A DNA stretch of 64,000 bases from Pseudomonadota bacterium (GCA_018240565.1 JAFEFO010000034.1:248001-312000); one strand, 5' to 3'. Numbered from the stretch's first letter, positions 22,389-33,123 are shown. A program made the numbers and translations. Notes: generated from the sequence alone by a model not told the origin.

Positions 22389-22895
22389 TCACTTCGAATT
22401 TTTCTTGGCGTGCTTGTGCTTGCCGGGTTTGCCGGCCGGTTCGTCGTACTGCGGCACCAGTTTCGCCTTGTGGATGTTGTCGGCGGCGATGGATACCGCG
22501 ACCCCATCCTGGTCCAGCACGATCGTGTTGCCATCGACGCCGCGGATCGGGCCGTTGAAGCGGCGCCGTCCCGCGATCGCCAGGTTCACTTCCACCTTCA
22601 CCACGTGTCCGGCGAATTGCGCGAACTGTTCCGGCGTATACAGCGGCCGATCCAGTCCCGGCGAGGAAACCTCCAGCGTGTAGCGGCCGGGGATCGGGTC
22701 GTTCACGTCCAGCGTTGCCGAGATCTGTCGGCTGACCGCTTCGCAATCATCCACCGTCACCGCCCGGCCCGGCGCGTCGATGTACACGCGCACTAGCCCA
22801 TTGCCCTGCGACGGGCTGTATTCGACGCCCAGGCATTCCAGGCCCAGATCGGCCACCACCGGCGCCAACAGATTGGTCAATTCCGCATTGAACAT
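22389..22895 (-). CDS. rimP: Ribosome maturation factor RimP
   Basis: The 168-residue protein acts in 30S subunit assembly. The segments LGLECLGVEYSPSQGNGLVRVYID and YTLEVSSPGLDRPL (about residues 15-85) are the family signature. The C-terminus is a short Lys-rich tail (KPGKHKHAKKNSK). The start MFNAELTNLL was chosen because codons further upstream lie inside the intrinsic terminator and the gap after the tRNA gene. It is the first protein gene of the nusA-infB operon. Confidence 0.95.
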   Translation of the reverse strand: MFNAELTNLLAPVVADLGLECLGVEYSPSQGNGLVRVYIDAPGRAVTVDDCEAVSRQISATLDVNDPIPGRYTLEVSSPGLDRPLYTPEQFAQFAGHVVKVEVNLAIAGRRRFNGPIRGVDGNTIVLDQDGVAVSIAADNIHKAKLVPQYDEPAGKPGKHKHAKKNSK

Positions 22896-22911
22896 GGGTT
22901 TTCGCGGGTAC

Positions 22912-22934
22912 AAAAAAAGGCCACGAGGGCCTTT
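22912..22934 (-). terminator. Intrinsic terminator between tRNA-fMet and rimP (possible attenuator)
   Basis: On the minus strand AAAGGCC, a five-base loop and GGCCTTT are followed by more T (a run of seven Ts). It lies about 65 bases after the tRNA 3' end and 16 bases before the rimP ATG. It should end most tRNA transcripts and allow partial read-through into rimP-nusA-infB. Confidence 0.8.
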
Positions 22935-22998
22935 CCTGGTCCGCCGTTGTCTCGCATCCCAACATCGGCTAACGCGCATCCTGCGCAAAAAGAAAAGT

Positions 22999-23075
22999 TG
23001 GTAGCGGGGGCAGGATTTGAACCTGCGACCTTCGGGTTATGAGCCCGACGAGCTGCCAGACTGCTCCACCCCGCA
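22999..23075 (-). tRNA. Initiator tRNA-fMet (CAT), CCA encoded
   Basis: The 77-base gene folds as a cloverleaf with the anticodon loop CTCATAA. Initiator features are visible: three G-C pairs in the anticodon stem (GGG/CCC) and an unpaired end of the acceptor stem (T1 opposite T72, where E. coli has C1-A72). The T arm reads GGTTCAAATCC and the 3' CCA is encoded. It corresponds to metY, which heads the rimP-nusA-infB operon in E. coli. Confidence 0.97.
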
Positions 23076-23089
23076 CCAGGGGAACGCGC

Positions 23090-23119
23090 ATTTTAGCCGA
23101 GTGCGCGGGCCTGGCGCAA
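23090..23119 (-). promoter_or_regulatory. Promoter of tRNA-fMet-rimP-nusA-infB operon
   Basis: On the minus strand TTGCGC (23119-23114) and TAAAAT (23095-23090) are 18 bases apart and lie just upstream of the tRNA. The bases right after the -10 are GCGCG, a GC-rich discriminator as in growth-rate-controlled stable-RNA promoters. The function is inferred from sequence only. Confidence 0.6.
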
Positions 23120-23138
23120 CCGCGAAGCCGCCGGAAAT

Positions 23139-24599
23139 TCAGCCCGGCAGGCCGAACGCGCGATAGCACCAGCCGATCAGCGGGCCCCACAGCACGCCGA
23201 GCACAAGCAGGGCGAGGCCATTGATCGACAGCACCCAGCGCAGCGGCAGGTCGCGCGGCAGTTCCAGTGCGGACGTGTCGGCGGGCTTGTCGAAGTACAT
23301 CACCTTGACCACGCGCAGGTAGTAGAAGCAGCCGACGATGGCCATGACGATGGCGATGATGGCCAGCCACAGGAAGCCTGCGTCGATGGCGGACTTGAGC
23401 ACGAGCAGCTTGGCGAAGAAGCCGAACAACGGCGGCACGCCGGCCAGCGAGAACATCGCCAGCAGCATGATGAAGGCATACCACGGATTGCGCTGGTTCA
23501 GGCCCTTGAAGTCGTCGATCATCTCCGCCTCGAAGCCGGCGCGCGCGAGCAGCAGGATCACGCCGAACGCCGCCGCCGTCATGATCGCGTAGCAGATCGC
23601 GTAGAACATCGCCGCCGCATAACCGGCCGGCGTCGCGTTGAGCAAGCCGAGCAGCAGAAAGCCCATGTGCGAAATCGTCGAGTACGCGAGCATGCGCTTG
23701 ATGTTGGTCTGCGCGATCGCGACCAGGTTGCCGATGACCAGCGACAGCGCCGCGAGCGCGGCGAGCATCTGGCTCCAGTGCGGCGCCAGCGTGCCAAGGC
23801 CGCTTTCGAGCAGGCGATAGGCCATGCCGAACGCGGCGAGCTTCGGCGCGGTGGCGATGAACGTCGTCACCGCCGTGGGCGAGCCTTCGTAGACATCCGG
23901 CAGCCACATGTGGAACGGCGCCGCACCGAACTTGAACGCGATGCCGACGACGACGAAGACCAGGCCAAACGCAAACAGGGTCGGATGCTGGGCGAGGCCA
24001 TTCACGCCGACGCCGCCGACCGCCCGGATCTGTGCCAGATCCAGCGTGCCGGTGGCGCCGTAGATCATCGACAGCCCGTACAGCAGCAAGCCGGATGCCA
24101 GCGCGCCGAGCACGAAGTATTTCATCGCCGCTTCGGACGCCACGCCGGAATCGCGGTGGATGGCGACCAGCGCGTAACTCGACAGCGCAAACAGTTCCAA
24201 ACCCAGGTACACCATCACCAGATTGCCCGCCGACACCAGCAGCAGCATGCCGAGCGTGGAAAACAGCATCAGCGTGTAGAACTCGCCGATGAACAGCTTG
24301 CGTTCATCCAGGTAGCGGCGCGAAAACACGAACACCACGGCGACGAGGCCGAGGATGAACGTCTTGAGCACCGTCGCCACCGTGTCGTGGATGTAGGCGC
24401 CATTGAACGCCGTCTGCACCTGACCCGGAGCGCAGAGTACGATTGCCAACGTACCGAGCAACGCCGCGATCGCCAACCAGTGCGTTACTGCACGCTGCGT
24501 CTGCTTCAGGAACAGGTCGATGAAGAGAATTGCGCAGGCCGCGCCGAGCAGGAAATCCTCGGGGGCAAGCAGAGCCAGATCGTGGAGGTTGAAGTTCAT
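23139..24599 (-). CDS. nuoN: NADH-quinone oxidoreductase subunit N
   Basis: The 486-residue antiporter-like membrane subunit of complex I has about 14 membrane helices. Motifs of the proton-translocating family are visible (HMWLPDVYEGSPTAVT and IKRMLAYSTISHMGF). It is the last gene of the nuo operon. The ATG at 24599 gives MNFNLHDLALLAPE; a TTG two codons upstream is less likely. The nuoM stop lies 13 bases before the start. Confidence 0.97.
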   Translation of the reverse strand: MNFNLHDLALLAPEDFLLGAACAILFIDLFLKQTQRAVTHWLAIAALLGTLAIVLCAPGQVQTAFNGAYIHDTVATVLKTFILGLVAVVFVFSRRYLDERKLFIGEFYTLMLFSTLGMLLLVSAGNLVMVYLGLELFALSSYALVAIHRDSGVASEAAMKYFVLGALASGLLLYGLSMIYGATGTLDLAQIRAVGGVGVNGLAQHPTLFAFGLVFVVVGIAFKFGAAPFHMWLPDVYEGSPTAVTTFIATAPKLAAFGMAYRLLESGLGTLAPHWSQMLAALAALSLVIGNLVAIAQTNIKRMLAYSTISHMGFLLLGLLNATPAGYAAAMFYAICYAIMTAAAFGVILLLARAGFEAEMIDDFKGLNQRNPWYAFIMLLAMFSLAGVPPLFGFFAKLLVLKSAIDAGFLWLAIIAIVMAIVGCFYYLRVVKVMYFDKPADTSALELPRDLPLRWVLSINGLALLVLGVLWGPLIGWCYRAFGLPG

Positions 24600-24612
24600 C
24601 GGCAACTCGGTC

Positions 24613-26130
24613 TCAGGTCTTCACGATCAACAGTTGATCGACGATGTGTTTCACCGACGCATCCATCAGATGCGTGAGCGGTTCCGGCCAGATGCCGAGC
24701 ACGAGCACGCCCGCGGCGAACAAGCCGAGCACGAGCGCTTCGCGCGGGTTGATGTCCTTCAACTTGGCGACGTGGTCGTTGGTGACGTCGCCCCAGATGA
24801 TGCGTTTGACCAGGTACAGCGTGTAGGCCGCACCGATGATGAGCGTGAACGCGGCGCCGGCGGCGACCCACGGATTCATGGCAAAGCTCGCCAGGATCAC
24901 CATGAACTCGCCGACGAATCCGCTCGTTCCCGGCAGGCCGCAGTTGGCCATCGAGAACAGCACCCAGAACGCGGCGAACCACGGCATCGTGTTCACCACG
25001 CCGCCGTAATCGCCGATCATGCGCGTGTGCATGCGCTCGTAGAGCACGCCGACGCAGGTAAACATCGCGCCGGAGACGAAGCCGTGCGAGATCATCTGCA
25101 CCATCGAACCCTGCACGCCCAGGTACGCCGCCTGCGTGTTGCCGGTCACGCGCATCAGCGCGAAGGCGATGAACAGGCCGAGCGTGACGAAACCCATGTG
25201 CGCGACCGACGAATACGCGATCAGCTTCTTCATGTCTTCCTGCACCAGGGCGACATAGCCGACGTAGATGATCGCGATGATCGACAACGCGATGATCAGC
25301 CAGGCGAATTCCTGGCTCGCGTCGGGCACGATCGGCAGCGAGAAGCGGATGAATCCGTAACCGCCGATCTTCAGCATGATCGCGGCCAGGATCACCGAAC
25401 CGCCGGTCGGCGCCTCGACGTGCGCATCCGGCAACCACGTATGCACCGGCCACATCGGCACCTTGATCGCAAAACCGAGCAGGAAGGCGAAGAACAACCA
25501 GGCCTGTTCCATAGCGGACAGGTGGAATGCCGCCAGTTGCGCCAGATCCCAGGTATGCGCGTGCAGGTACAGGTAAATCAGCCCGATCAGCATGAAGATC
25601 GAACCGAAGAATGTGTACAGGAAGAATTTCAGCGTGGCATAGACGCGGCGCGGGCCGCCCCAGATGCCGATGATGATGAACATCGGGATCAGCATGCCTT
25701 CGAAGAACACGTAGAACAGCAGCGCGTCCATTGCCGCGAACACGCCGATCATCAGGCCTTCGAGCACGAGGAAGGCCGCCATGTACTGGCCGACCCGTTC
25801 GTGCACCGCGTCCCACGCGCCAAGCACGACCAGCGGCGTGACGAAGGTGGTCAGCACGATCAGGGCGATGGAAATGCCGTCGGCGCCAAGATGGTAGTTC
25901 GCGTTGATCGCCGCGATCCAGACATGGTGTTCCTGGAACTGCATCGTTCCCGCCGCGGCATCGTAGCCGGTGAGCAATGGGATGCTGACGGCGAAGATGA
26001 CGATGGAGACAATCAGCGCCAGCCAGCGCGCACGGCCAGCGTTGCTGCCGCCCGCAAGCACGACGAGTGCACCGCCGGCGATGGGCAGCCAGATCAGCAG
26101 CGAGAGCAGAATTGAATCGGAAGTCATCAT
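24613..26130 (-). CDS. nuoM: NADH-quinone oxidoreductase subunit M
   Basis: The 505-residue antiporter-like subunit translocates protons in the membrane arm of complex I. Typical segments are HTWLPDAHVEAPTGGSVILA and KKLIAYSSVAHMGFVTLG. AGGG precedes two consecutive ATG codons and either may be the start. It follows nuoL by ten bases. Confidence 0.97.
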   Translation of the reverse strand: MMTSDSILLSLLIWLPIAGGALVVLAGGSNAGRARWLALIVSIVIFAVSIPLLTGYDAAAGTMQFQEHHVWIAAINANYHLGADGISIALIVLTTFVTPLVVLGAWDAVHERVGQYMAAFLVLEGLMIGVFAAMDALLFYVFFEGMLIPMFIIIGIWGGPRRVYATLKFFLYTFFGSIFMLIGLIYLYLHAHTWDLAQLAAFHLSAMEQAWLFFAFLLGFAIKVPMWPVHTWLPDAHVEAPTGGSVILAAIMLKIGGYGFIRFSLPIVPDASQEFAWLIIALSIIAIIYVGYVALVQEDMKKLIAYSSVAHMGFVTLGLFIAFALMRVTGNTQAAYLGVQGSMVQMISHGFVSGAMFTCVGVLYERMHTRMIGDYGGVVNTMPWFAAFWVLFSMANCGLPGTSGFVGEFMVILASFAMNPWVAAGAAFTLIIGAAYTLYLVKRIIWGDVTNDHVAKLKDINPREALVLGLFAAGVLVLGIWPEPLTHLMDASVKHIVDQLLIVKT

Positions 26131-26140
26131 CGTCCCTGCC

Positions 26141-28141
26141 CTAGACTCTCACCACCCACCACAGCCCGCCGAGCAAGACGACGAGTCCGAGGATCATGGC
26201 GAACGCATAACTGTACAAATAGCCGGACTGGATCCAGCGCACGACACCGGCCATGCGGCCGACGCCGATCGAAGTACCGTCGATCAGGATGTTGTCGATC
26301 ACGCCCACGTCACCACTCTTCCACAGGCCGCGCCCCAGCGCGACGCCGCCGCGCGCGAACACCAGTTGATACAGCTCGTCGACATAGTATTTGTGATCGA
26401 GCAGCTTCCACAGCGGATGCAGCGCCTGCTTGGCGCGGCCGGCCAATGCCGGATTGAAAATGTAGACATAGGTCGCTACAGCGAATCCGGCAAACGCCAT
26501 CCAGAACGGCGGCGCGGTGAATCCTTCGAGCATCATCGTCAACGATCCGGCAAACGCCTCATGTCCATGCTCGCCGATGGTGCGAATGGCGGCGCCGAAA
26601 TAGTCGCCATGCAGGATCGGACCCACCGTCAGCCAGCCAATGGCGAGCGACGGAATCGCGAGCAGGATCAGCGGCACCGTCACCACCCACGGCGATTCGT
26701 GCGGCGCGTGCGCGAGGTGACCGGGCGCTTGATGATGATCGTGCCCGTGATGCCCGCCGTGTTCGACGACGAAACGCTCCTTGCCGTGGAAGGTCATGTA
26801 CAACAGGCGGAAGCTGTACAACGCCGTGACGAACGCACCCAGCAGCACGCACCAATACGCGTAGCCCGAACCCCATCGCGTGGATTCGTGCACGGCTTCG
26901 ATGATCGCGTCCTTGGAATAGAAACCCGAGAACCCCGGCGCTGCGACCAGGGCCAGCGTGCCGACCCACATCGTGATCCAGGTGATCGGCATGTAGCGAC
27001 GCAGGCCGCCCATGTAGCGCATGTCCTGTTCGTGGTGCATGGCGATGATGACCGACCCGGCGCCCAGGAACAGCAAGGCCTTGAAGAACGCATGCGTCAT
27101 AAGGTGGAAGATGCCGGCGCCAAATGCGCCGGCGCCAAGCGCCGCGGTCATGTAGCCGAGCTGCGACAGCGTCGAATACGCAACGACGCGCTTGATGTCG
27201 TTCTGCACGATGCCGATCAAGCCGGTGAAGAACGCCGTGGTCGCACCGATCACAAGCACGGTCGACAGCGCCGTGTCGGACAACACGAACAGCGGCGACA
27301 TGCGCGCGACCATGAAGATGCCGGCCGTGACCATGGTCGCGGCGTGGATCAGCGCAGAGATCGGCGTCGGGCCTTCCATCGAATCCGGCAGCCACACGTG
27401 CAGCGGTACCTGCGCGGACTTGCCCATCGCACCGACGAACAGGCACAGGCAGATCACGGTCGCTGCCGACCACGGCGTCGAACCCCAGATCGCCAGGGTC
27501 TTGCCATCGAGGATGTTCGCGTGGTCGAAGACGCTTTGGTAGTCGAGCGTGTGGAAGAAATACAAAACCCCGGCGATGCCGAGGATGAAACCGAAGTCGC
27601 CGACGCGGTTGACGAGAAAAGCCTTCAGGTTGGCGAAGATCGCGGTCGGCTTCTTGAACCAGAACCCGATCAGCAGGTACGAGACCAGTCCCACCAGTTC
27701 CCAGCCGACGAACAGCTGGAAGAAATTGTTCGCCATCACCAGCATCAACATCGAAAACGTGAACAGGGCGATGTAGCTGAAGAAGCGCTGGTAGCCGGGA
27801 TCGTCGGCCATGTAGCCGATGGTGTAGACATGCACCATGAGCGACACGAAGGTGACGACGACCATCATCAATGCGGTCAGGCGATCGATCATGAAACCGA
27901 TGTGCGTGGAAAAGTCGCCGACCTGGAACCAGGTGTAGACGTTCTCGTTGTACGTTGGCGCTCCGCCCCAGACGAGCTGGTACAGCACGTAAAACGACAG
28001 CGCGCAGCTCAGCGCAACGCCGGCGATCGTCACGCTGTGCGCGCCGACGCGGCCGACCTGCTTGCGCAGCAAGCCCGCGATCAACGCACCGGCAAGCGGT
28101 GCGAGGGCGATGATGAGCAGGATTGTGGGGTTCAGAACCAT
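26141..28141 (-). CDS. nuoL: NADH-quinone oxidoreductase subunit L
   Basis: The 666-residue subunit is the distal antiporter-like protein with the long lateral helix. The motifs VGWELVGLVSYLLIGFW, LHVWLPDSMEGPTPISALIH and DIKRVVAYSTLSQLGYM are visible. A His-rich loop (HHGHDHHQAPGH) lies in the later half. Its start comes just past repeat copy 4, so this gene and nuoK do not overlap as other nuo genes do. Confidence 0.97.
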   Translation of the reverse strand: MVLNPTILLIIALAPLAGALIAGLLRKQVGRVGAHSVTIAGVALSCALSFYVLYQLVWGGAPTYNENVYTWFQVGDFSTHIGFMIDRLTALMMVVVTFVSLMVHVYTIGYMADDPGYQRFFSYIALFTFSMLMLVMANNFFQLFVGWELVGLVSYLLIGFWFKKPTAIFANLKAFLVNRVGDFGFILGIAGVLYFFHTLDYQSVFDHANILDGKTLAIWGSTPWSAATVICLCLFVGAMGKSAQVPLHVWLPDSMEGPTPISALIHAATMVTAGIFMVARMSPLFVLSDTALSTVLVIGATTAFFTGLIGIVQNDIKRVVAYSTLSQLGYMTAALGAGAFGAGIFHLMTHAFFKALLFLGAGSVIIAMHHEQDMRYMGGLRRYMPITWITMWVGTLALVAAPGFSGFYSKDAIIEAVHESTRWGSGYAYWCVLLGAFVTALYSFRLLYMTFHGKERFVVEHGGHHGHDHHQAPGHLAHAPHESPWVVTVPLILLAIPSLAIGWLTVGPILHGDYFGAAIRTIGEHGHEAFAGSLTMMLEGFTAPPFWMAFAGFAVATYVYIFNPALAGRAKQALHPLWKLLDHKYYVDELYQLVFARGGVALGRGLWKSGDVGVIDNILIDGTSIGVGRMAGVVRWIQSGYLYSYAFAMILGLVVLLGGLWWVVRV

Positions 28142-28153
28142 GTTCTTTCGCTC

Positions 28154-28262
28154 GTCATTCCGGCAGGGACTGCCGGAATCCAGACACAGGGATGTGAATG
28201 CTCACGCGTTTTGCAAAGTACCATCCATGGCACTGGATTCCGGCAGTCCCTGCCGGAATGAC
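28154..28262. repeat. REPIN-like inverted-pair repeat, copy 4 (nuoK-nuoL gap)
   Basis: The element runs from GTCATTCCGG to CCGGAATGAC, 109 bp. Its two ends are perfect inverses of each other over about 27 bases, including TTCCGGCAG/CTGCCGGAA. It fills nearly the whole gap between nuoK and nuoL. Confidence 0.9.
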
Positions 28263-28275
28263 GCACACAGCCTCA

Positions 28276-28581
28276 TTAACCTTTGAGTTCATCGATCTCG
28301 CCCACATTGATCGTCGCGCGGTTGCGGAACAGCGTCACCAATATCGCCAACCCGATCGCGGATTCGGCCGCCGCCACGGTCAGGATGAAAAACACGAACA
28401 CCTGCCCCGCGGCGTCGCCGAGGTAGCGCGAGAACGCGACGAAGTTGATGTTCACCGCAAGCAGCATCAGCTCGATCGCCATCAACAGCACGATGAGATT
28501 TTTACGGTTGATGAACACGCCGGCGACGGCGATGCAGAACAGCACTGCGCCAAGCACGATGAAATGCGCGAGCGTGATCAT
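28276..28581 (-). CDS. nuoK: NADH-quinone oxidoreductase subunit K
   Basis: The 101-residue subunit has three membrane helices, the family's usual length. The conserved segments are [21 protein letters not shown], with the helix Glu residues used in proton transfer, and [15 protein letters not shown]. The start overlaps the nuoJ stop as ATGA. Confidence 0.97.
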   Translation of the reverse strand: MITLAHFIVLGAVLFCIAVAGVFINRKNLIVLLMAIELMLLAVNINFVAFSRYLGDAAGQVFVFFILTVAAAESAIGLAILVTLFRNRATINVGEIDELKG

Positions 28582-29201
28582 GGCGCGGCCTCCGTCTTCG
28601 GCGCGATAGGCATCTTGGCGATGCTTGGCATTTTGACAATGCGGATGCGTTCGCTGGCCTTGACCGCGACCTGCTGCGATGGATTCTGGTAGCGCGCGCC
28701 GCTGCGCTTGCGCAAGGTCAACATCACCGCCGCGACCACGGCCACGGTCAGGATCAACGCCGCGACCTCGAACGGCAGCAGGAACTGCGTGAACAAGGCC
28801 ATCCCGAGCCAAGCCGTATTGGAGGCCCCGGCCGGATCCGCCGGCGCCGCGACCTGCAGGTTGTGCACGCCGATCAACAGCAGCATCTCGGCGAGCATCA
28901 CCGCGGCCACCAGCACACCGACCGGCAGGTAGCGGATGAATCCCTCGCGCAACGGCTCGATCTTGATGTCGAGCATCATCACCACGAACAGGAACAGCAC
29001 CATCACCGCGCCGACGTAGACCAGCACCAGCACGATGGCGAGGAATTCCGCCTGGATCAGCAGCCACAGTGCCGACGTGGTGAAAAAGCACAACACCAGC
29101 AGCAGCACGGCATGCACGGAATTCTTCGCGCCGACCACGCCCAGCGCGGACAGCACCAGGATGGCGGAAAACACATAGAAGAGGATCAGGTTGATCGTCA
29201 T
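28578..29201 (-). CDS. nuoJ: NADH-quinone oxidoreductase subunit J
   Basis: The 207-residue membrane subunit has five helices; [16 protein letters not shown] is its signature helix. A hydrophilic, Ala/Pro-containing C-terminal tail ([12 protein letters not shown]) follows. The start MTINLILF was chosen from family length. The nuoI stop lies seven bases upstream. Confidence 0.95.
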   Translation of the reverse strand: MTINLILFYVFSAILVLSALGVVGAKNSVHAVLLLVLCFFTTSALWLLIQAEFLAIVLVLVYVGAVMVLFLFVVMMLDIKIEPLREGFIRYLPVGVLVAAVMLAEMLLLIGVHNLQVAAPADPAGASNTAWLGMALFTQFLLPFEVAALILTVAVVAAVMLTLRKRSGARYQNPSQQVAVKASERIRIVKMPSIAKMPIAPKTEAAP

Positions 29202-29208
29202 GGCATCC

Positions 29209-29697
29209 TCAGCGGTACGGCGCATCCTGCATGCGCGCAGCGGCGATCAGCGACTCGAAGCGATCACCAATGGCAAGCAACTGCGGCTTGGTGAGGACGT
29301 TCTCGCCGCGCTTTTCGAAATGGTATTCCAGCACATCGGTGAGCACGATCGAGTCGACCGGGCACGATTCCTCGCAGAATCCGCAGTAGATGCACTTGAA
29401 CAGGTCGATGTCGTAGCGCGTGGTGCGGCGCGTGCCGTCCTCGCGCTTGTGCGAATCGATGGTGATGGCCAGCGCCGGGCACACCGCCTCGCACAGCTTG
29501 CAGGCGATGCAGCGTTCTTCCCCATTTGGGTAACGGCGTAATGCGTGCAGGCCGCGGAAGCGCGGCGAGCGCGGAATCGTCTCCATCGGATAGCGCACGG
29601 TGTACTTGGGACTGACCATGTACTTGCCGGTCAGCGCCAAGCCCTTGAGCAGCTCGATCAGCAGCAAACTTTTGATGTAGCGGAACACGCGGCTCAT
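29209..29697 (-). CDS. nuoI: NADH-quinone oxidoreductase subunit I
   Basis: The 162-residue ferredoxin-like subunit carries clusters N6a and N6b. The two four-cysteine motifs are [12 protein letters not shown] and [12 protein letters not shown], around residues 60-115. It links the peripheral arm to the membrane arm. The ATG overlaps the nuoH stop (ATGA). Confidence 0.97.
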   Translation of the reverse strand: MSRVFRYIKSLLLIELLKGLALTGKYMVSPKYTVRYPMETIPRSPRFRGLHALRRYPNGEERCIACKLCEAVCPALAITIDSHKREDGTRRTTRYDIDLFKCIYCGFCEESCPVDSIVLTDVLEYHFEKRGENVLTKPQLLAIGDRFESLIAAARMQDAPYR

Positions 29698-30755
29698 CGT
29701 GCGCCTCCCAGGCCAAACCAGCCGAAGTAGACCAGCACGCCGGCCACGCCGATCCACGCCAGCGCGATCGGGATGAACACCTTCCAGCCCAGGCGCATGA
29801 TCTGGTCGTAGCGATAGCGCGGGAAAGCGGCGCGGAACCACAGGTACAGGAAGGCGAAGAAGAACGCCTTGGCGAACAGCCACCACCAGCCAGGCACGCC
29901 AAGGAGCGGCCAACTCTCCGGGAACGGCGACAGCCAGCCGCCAAGGAACAGCACCGAGGCGAGGAAGGAAATCAGGATCATGTTCGCGTATTCGGTGAGG
30001 AAAAACACCGCGAACGGCGCACCGGAATACTCGACATGGAAACCGGCGACGATTTCCGACTCGCCTTCGGCCATGTCGAACGGCAGGCGGTTGGTCTCGG
30101 CCACGCCCGACACGAAATAAATCACGAACAAGGGCAGCAGCGGCAACCAGAACCACGAGAAAATGCCGTACGCGCCGGATTGCGCGTTGACGATGTCGGT
30201 CAGGTTCAGGCTGCCGGCGCAGATCAGCACGCCGACCAAGGCCATGCCCGCGGCGATTTCATAGCTGACCACCTGCGCCGCCGAACGCATCGCGCCGAGC
30301 ATGGCGTATTTGGAATTGGACGCCCAGCCGGCGATGATGATGCCGTACACGCCCATCGAGGTCATGGCCAAGAGATACAGCAATCCCGCGTTGGCGTTGG
30401 AAAGCACGACGCGTTGGTCGAACGGCACCACCGCCCACGCCGCGAAGGCGGGCACCAGGGCGATCAGCGGCGCGAGCACGAACAACAGCTTGCTCGACTT
30501 GGCGGGCAGCAGGTATTCCTTGAACAGCAGCTTGAACACGTCGGCAAAGGTCTGCGCCAATCCGGCCGGGCCGACGCTGTTCGGGCCCATGCGCACATGC
30601 ATCCAGCCCAGCACCTTGCGCTCCCACCACACGTAGAACGCGACGGCGAGGATCACCGGCACGGCGATGCACAGGATGCACACCACGAGCCAAACCACGA
30701 GACCGATGTCGCCGTAGCCGAGGATGAAATTGCGCAACGGATCGAACACGCTCAT
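29694..30755 (-). CDS. nuoH: NADH-quinone oxidoreductase subunit H
   Basis: The 353-residue membrane subunit forms the quinone chamber at the arm interface. The motifs [32 protein letters not shown] and [19 protein letters not shown] are conserved in the family. The start [10 protein letters not shown] overlaps the nuoG stop as ATGA. Confidence 0.97.
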   Translation of the reverse strand: MSVFDPLRNFILGYGDIGLVVWLVVCILCIAVPVILAVAFYVWWERKVLGWMHVRMGPNSVGPAGLAQTFADVFKLLFKEYLLPAKSSKLLFVLAPLIALVPAFAAWAVVPFDQRVVLSNANAGLLYLLAMTSMGVYGIIIAGWASNSKYAMLGAMRSAAQVVSYEIAAGMALVGVLICAGSLNLTDIVNAQSGAYGIFSWFWLPLLPLFVIYFVSGVAETNRLPFDMAEGESEIVAGFHVEYSGAPFAVFFLTEYANMILISFLASVLFLGGWLSPFPESWPLLGVPGWWWLFAKAFFFAFLYLWFRAAFPRYRYDQIMRLGWKVFIPIALAWIGVAGVLVYFGWFGLGGAR

Positions 30756-33109
30756 GCCCTCGCCACCGTGAGCGCCGCGCCCATCGGCGGCAAGGCGCGC
30801 GTTTCCGGCCAGGTGGATTCGATCCACGCCGCGCCCTTGGGCACGCCGCGCGAAATCGTCACCGGCAACACCGCCTCGGCGCCATTGCCGGACACCTTGG
30901 CTTGCGCATCCTGTGCCAGGCCCAGGGCCAACGCATCTTCCGGATTGAGCGCAACCGTGGCCTTGCCGGTCAGCGGATGCGATTGCAGGGCCGGACAGCG
31001 ACGCAACACCTGGTCGGCGCGATAGATCGGCACCGTGGCGATGCGTTGCAAGCCTGCACCCGGCGTGGTGCGCGCGGCCCATTTCGCGGAATGCGGCATT
31101 GTGGATTTTGCCGCAAGCTTCGAGGCGATCAGATCTCGTACTTGCGCGTACTCGGTGAAATCGAATCCGGCCACGCCGAGCGCCGCGCCCAGCGCACGCA
31201 GGACTCTCCAGCCCGGCCGCGCTTCGCCCGGCGCGCGCGCACCGGCCTTGATCGACTGCACGATACCGTCGACGTTGACGAAACTGCCCTCGGATTCGGG
31301 CGGCAGGCCGATCGGCAGCACCGCATGCGCGGTGCGCTTGACGCCATTGCATGCGAAGGCGCCGATGTAGACGCACGACGCGGCATTGCTGCGCGCCGCA
31401 TCGAACGCCGCCGACGAAAACGTATCTTGCGAACCGGCCTGGTACACGATCAGGTGTTTCGGCGGCTGCGCCAGCAGCGCCGCGGCATTCTTGCCCTGCC
31501 CTTGCGGCTGCGCACCCGCGCGCGCGAGACCGACATCATTGGCGCCGCACGGAATCTCGTTGAAGGCACAACCCGCGGCCTGCGCGGCAAAGCGCGCCGC
31601 GGCACGCAGGATCGATGCCTGCGGATGCTGCGCAGCCAGCGCGCCCAGGATCAATACCTTGGATGAAGCCTCGTTCAGCGCCTTGAACAGCGCCCGCGAA
31701 GTTTCATCGGCCGCGACGTTCGACAAGGCCTGCGCCAGCTCGCCGCTCGGCAAGTGTCCGGCATCGTTTGCCGCGCGGGCGAGGCACAACACCGCATCGA
31801 CGAGCGCCGATGGCGTGGCGATGGTCTTGCCGGCGAGTTCGAAGTTGAAATCGAAATCCAGCGGATTGATCGCATGCACCTTCGCGCCGGCCTTCCACGC
31901 CTTGCGCATGCGCTGCGCGAGCAAGGGCATCTCATGGCGCGGATTGCAGCCGATCAGCGCAATGACGCGCGCCTTCTCGACGTCGGCAACGGGCATCTCG
32001 AACGTCAACACCGGCGCGCCATCGGCGAAGTCCAGCGTGCGCAGGCGATGATCGATGGAATCGCTGCCGAGCGCGCGCAGGATCTGCGCGAGCAGGAAGC
32101 CTTCTTCGCATGACGCCAGGGGCGCAATGAGCGCACCCACGTCGCCGCCGGATTTTTTCAATCCATCGGCGACGAAGGCGATGGCCTCGTCCCACGGCAC
32201 TTCGACGAGCTCGCCGTTCTTGCGCACCATGGGCTTTACGGCGCGATCGGCCGCGTTCAACCCTTCATGCGAATAGCGGTCGCGGTCGGACAACCAGCAT
32301 TCGTTGATCGCCTCGTTGTCGCGCGGCACCGTGCGCAGCACCTCGCCACGGCGCGTGTGCAGCCACAGGTTGGAGCCGAGCGCATCGTGATAGCCGATGG
32401 ATTCGCGCGCGATCAGTTCCCAGGCGCGCGCCTTGAACTGGAATACCTTGTTGGTGAGCGCACCGACCGGGCACACGTCGATGACGTTGCCGGACAGCTC
32501 GCTGACCAGCGGCCGGCCGATATAGGTGCCGATGACGTGGCGGTCGCCGCGATCCATGTCGCCGAACTCGTAGGTACCGGCGACGTCGCCGAGCACGCGC
32601 ACGCAGCGCGTGCAGTGGATGCAGCGCGTCATCTCGGTGGCGACGAGCGGGCCGATGTTTTCGTCCGCGACCACGCGCTTGCGTTCGGTGAAGCGGCTGA
32701 CCGAGCGGCCGTAGCCGAGCGAGACATCCTGCAATTCGCATTCGCCACCCTGATCGCACACCGGGCAATCCAGCGGGTGGTTGATCAGCAGGAATTCCAT
32801 CGCGTTGCGCTGGCCGGACAAGGCACGCGCGGACTGCGTGTTGATCTTCATGCCTTCCATAACGGGTGTGGCGCAGGCCGGCGCAGGTTTGGGCGAGGCC
32901 TTGCCGTTCATTTCGGTTTCGACCATGCACATGCGGCAGTTCGCCGCGATCGGCAATTTCTTGTGATAGCAAAAGCGCGGGATCGGGATGCCGGCCGCGT
33001 CGGCGGCCTGGATGATCATCGAGTTCTTCGGCACGCGCAGGGCCTTGCCGTCGATCTCGATATTCACCAGATCGGGCGCGGCGTTGGGTGTTGTGGGCTG
33101 TGCGCTCAT
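30752..33109 (-). CDS. nuoG: NADH-quinone oxidoreductase subunit G
   Basis: The 785-residue iron-sulfur subunit has an N-terminal 2Fe-2S domain ([16 protein letters not shown], then PACATPV). The His/Cys cluster motif [16 protein letters not shown] and a four-cysteine cluster (CIHCTRCVR... VCPVGALT) follow. The rest is a molybdopterin-oxidoreductase-like domain without a catalytic cofactor. I see no extra cysteine motif that would indicate an N7 cluster. The start follows repeat copy 5. Confidence 0.96.
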   Translation of the reverse strand: MSAQPTTPNAAPDLVNIEIDGKALRVPKNSMIIQAADAAGIPIPRFCYHKKLPIAANCRMCMVETEMNGKASPKPAPACATPVMEGMKINTQSARALSGQRNAMEFLLINHPLDCPVCDQGGECELQDVSLGYGRSVSRFTERKRVVADENIGPLVATEMTRCIHCTRCVRVLGDVAGTYEFGDMDRGDRHVIGTYIGRPLVSELSGNVIDVCPVGALTNKVFQFKARAWELIARESIGYHDALGSNLWLHTRRGEVLRTVPRDNEAINECWLSDRDRYSHEGLNAADRAVKPMVRKNGELVEVPWDEAIAFVADGLKKSGGDVGALIAPLASCEEGFLLAQILRALGSDSIDHRLRTLDFADGAPVLTFEMPVADVEKARVIALIGCNPRHEMPLLAQRMRKAWKAGAKVHAINPLDFDFNFELAGKTIATPSALVDAVLCLARAANDAGHLPSGELAQALSNVAADETSRALFKALNEASSKVLILGALAAQHPQASILRAAARFAAQAAGCAFNEIPCGANDVGLARAGAQPQGQGKNAAALLAQPPKHLIVYQAGSQDTFSSAAFDAARSNAASCVYIGAFACNGVKRTAHAVLPIGLPPESEGSFVNVDGIVQSIKAGARAPGEARPGWRVLRALGAALGVAGFDFTEYAQVRDLIASKLAAKSTMPHSAKWAARTTPGAGLQRIATVPIYRADQVLRRCPALQSHPLTGKATVALNPEDALALGLAQDAQAKVSGNGAEAVLPVTISRGVPKGAAWIESTWPETRALPPMGAALTVARA

Positions 33110-33123
33110 GCGATCACCATGCC

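Noticed and set aside
25970..28261. Very long plus-strand open frame across nuoM and nuoL (also 18010-20916 across infB and 2085-3281 minus across metH)
   Set aside because: These are antisense shadows produced by GC-rich codon use; the translated products are Arg/His/Asp-rich and have no family features.
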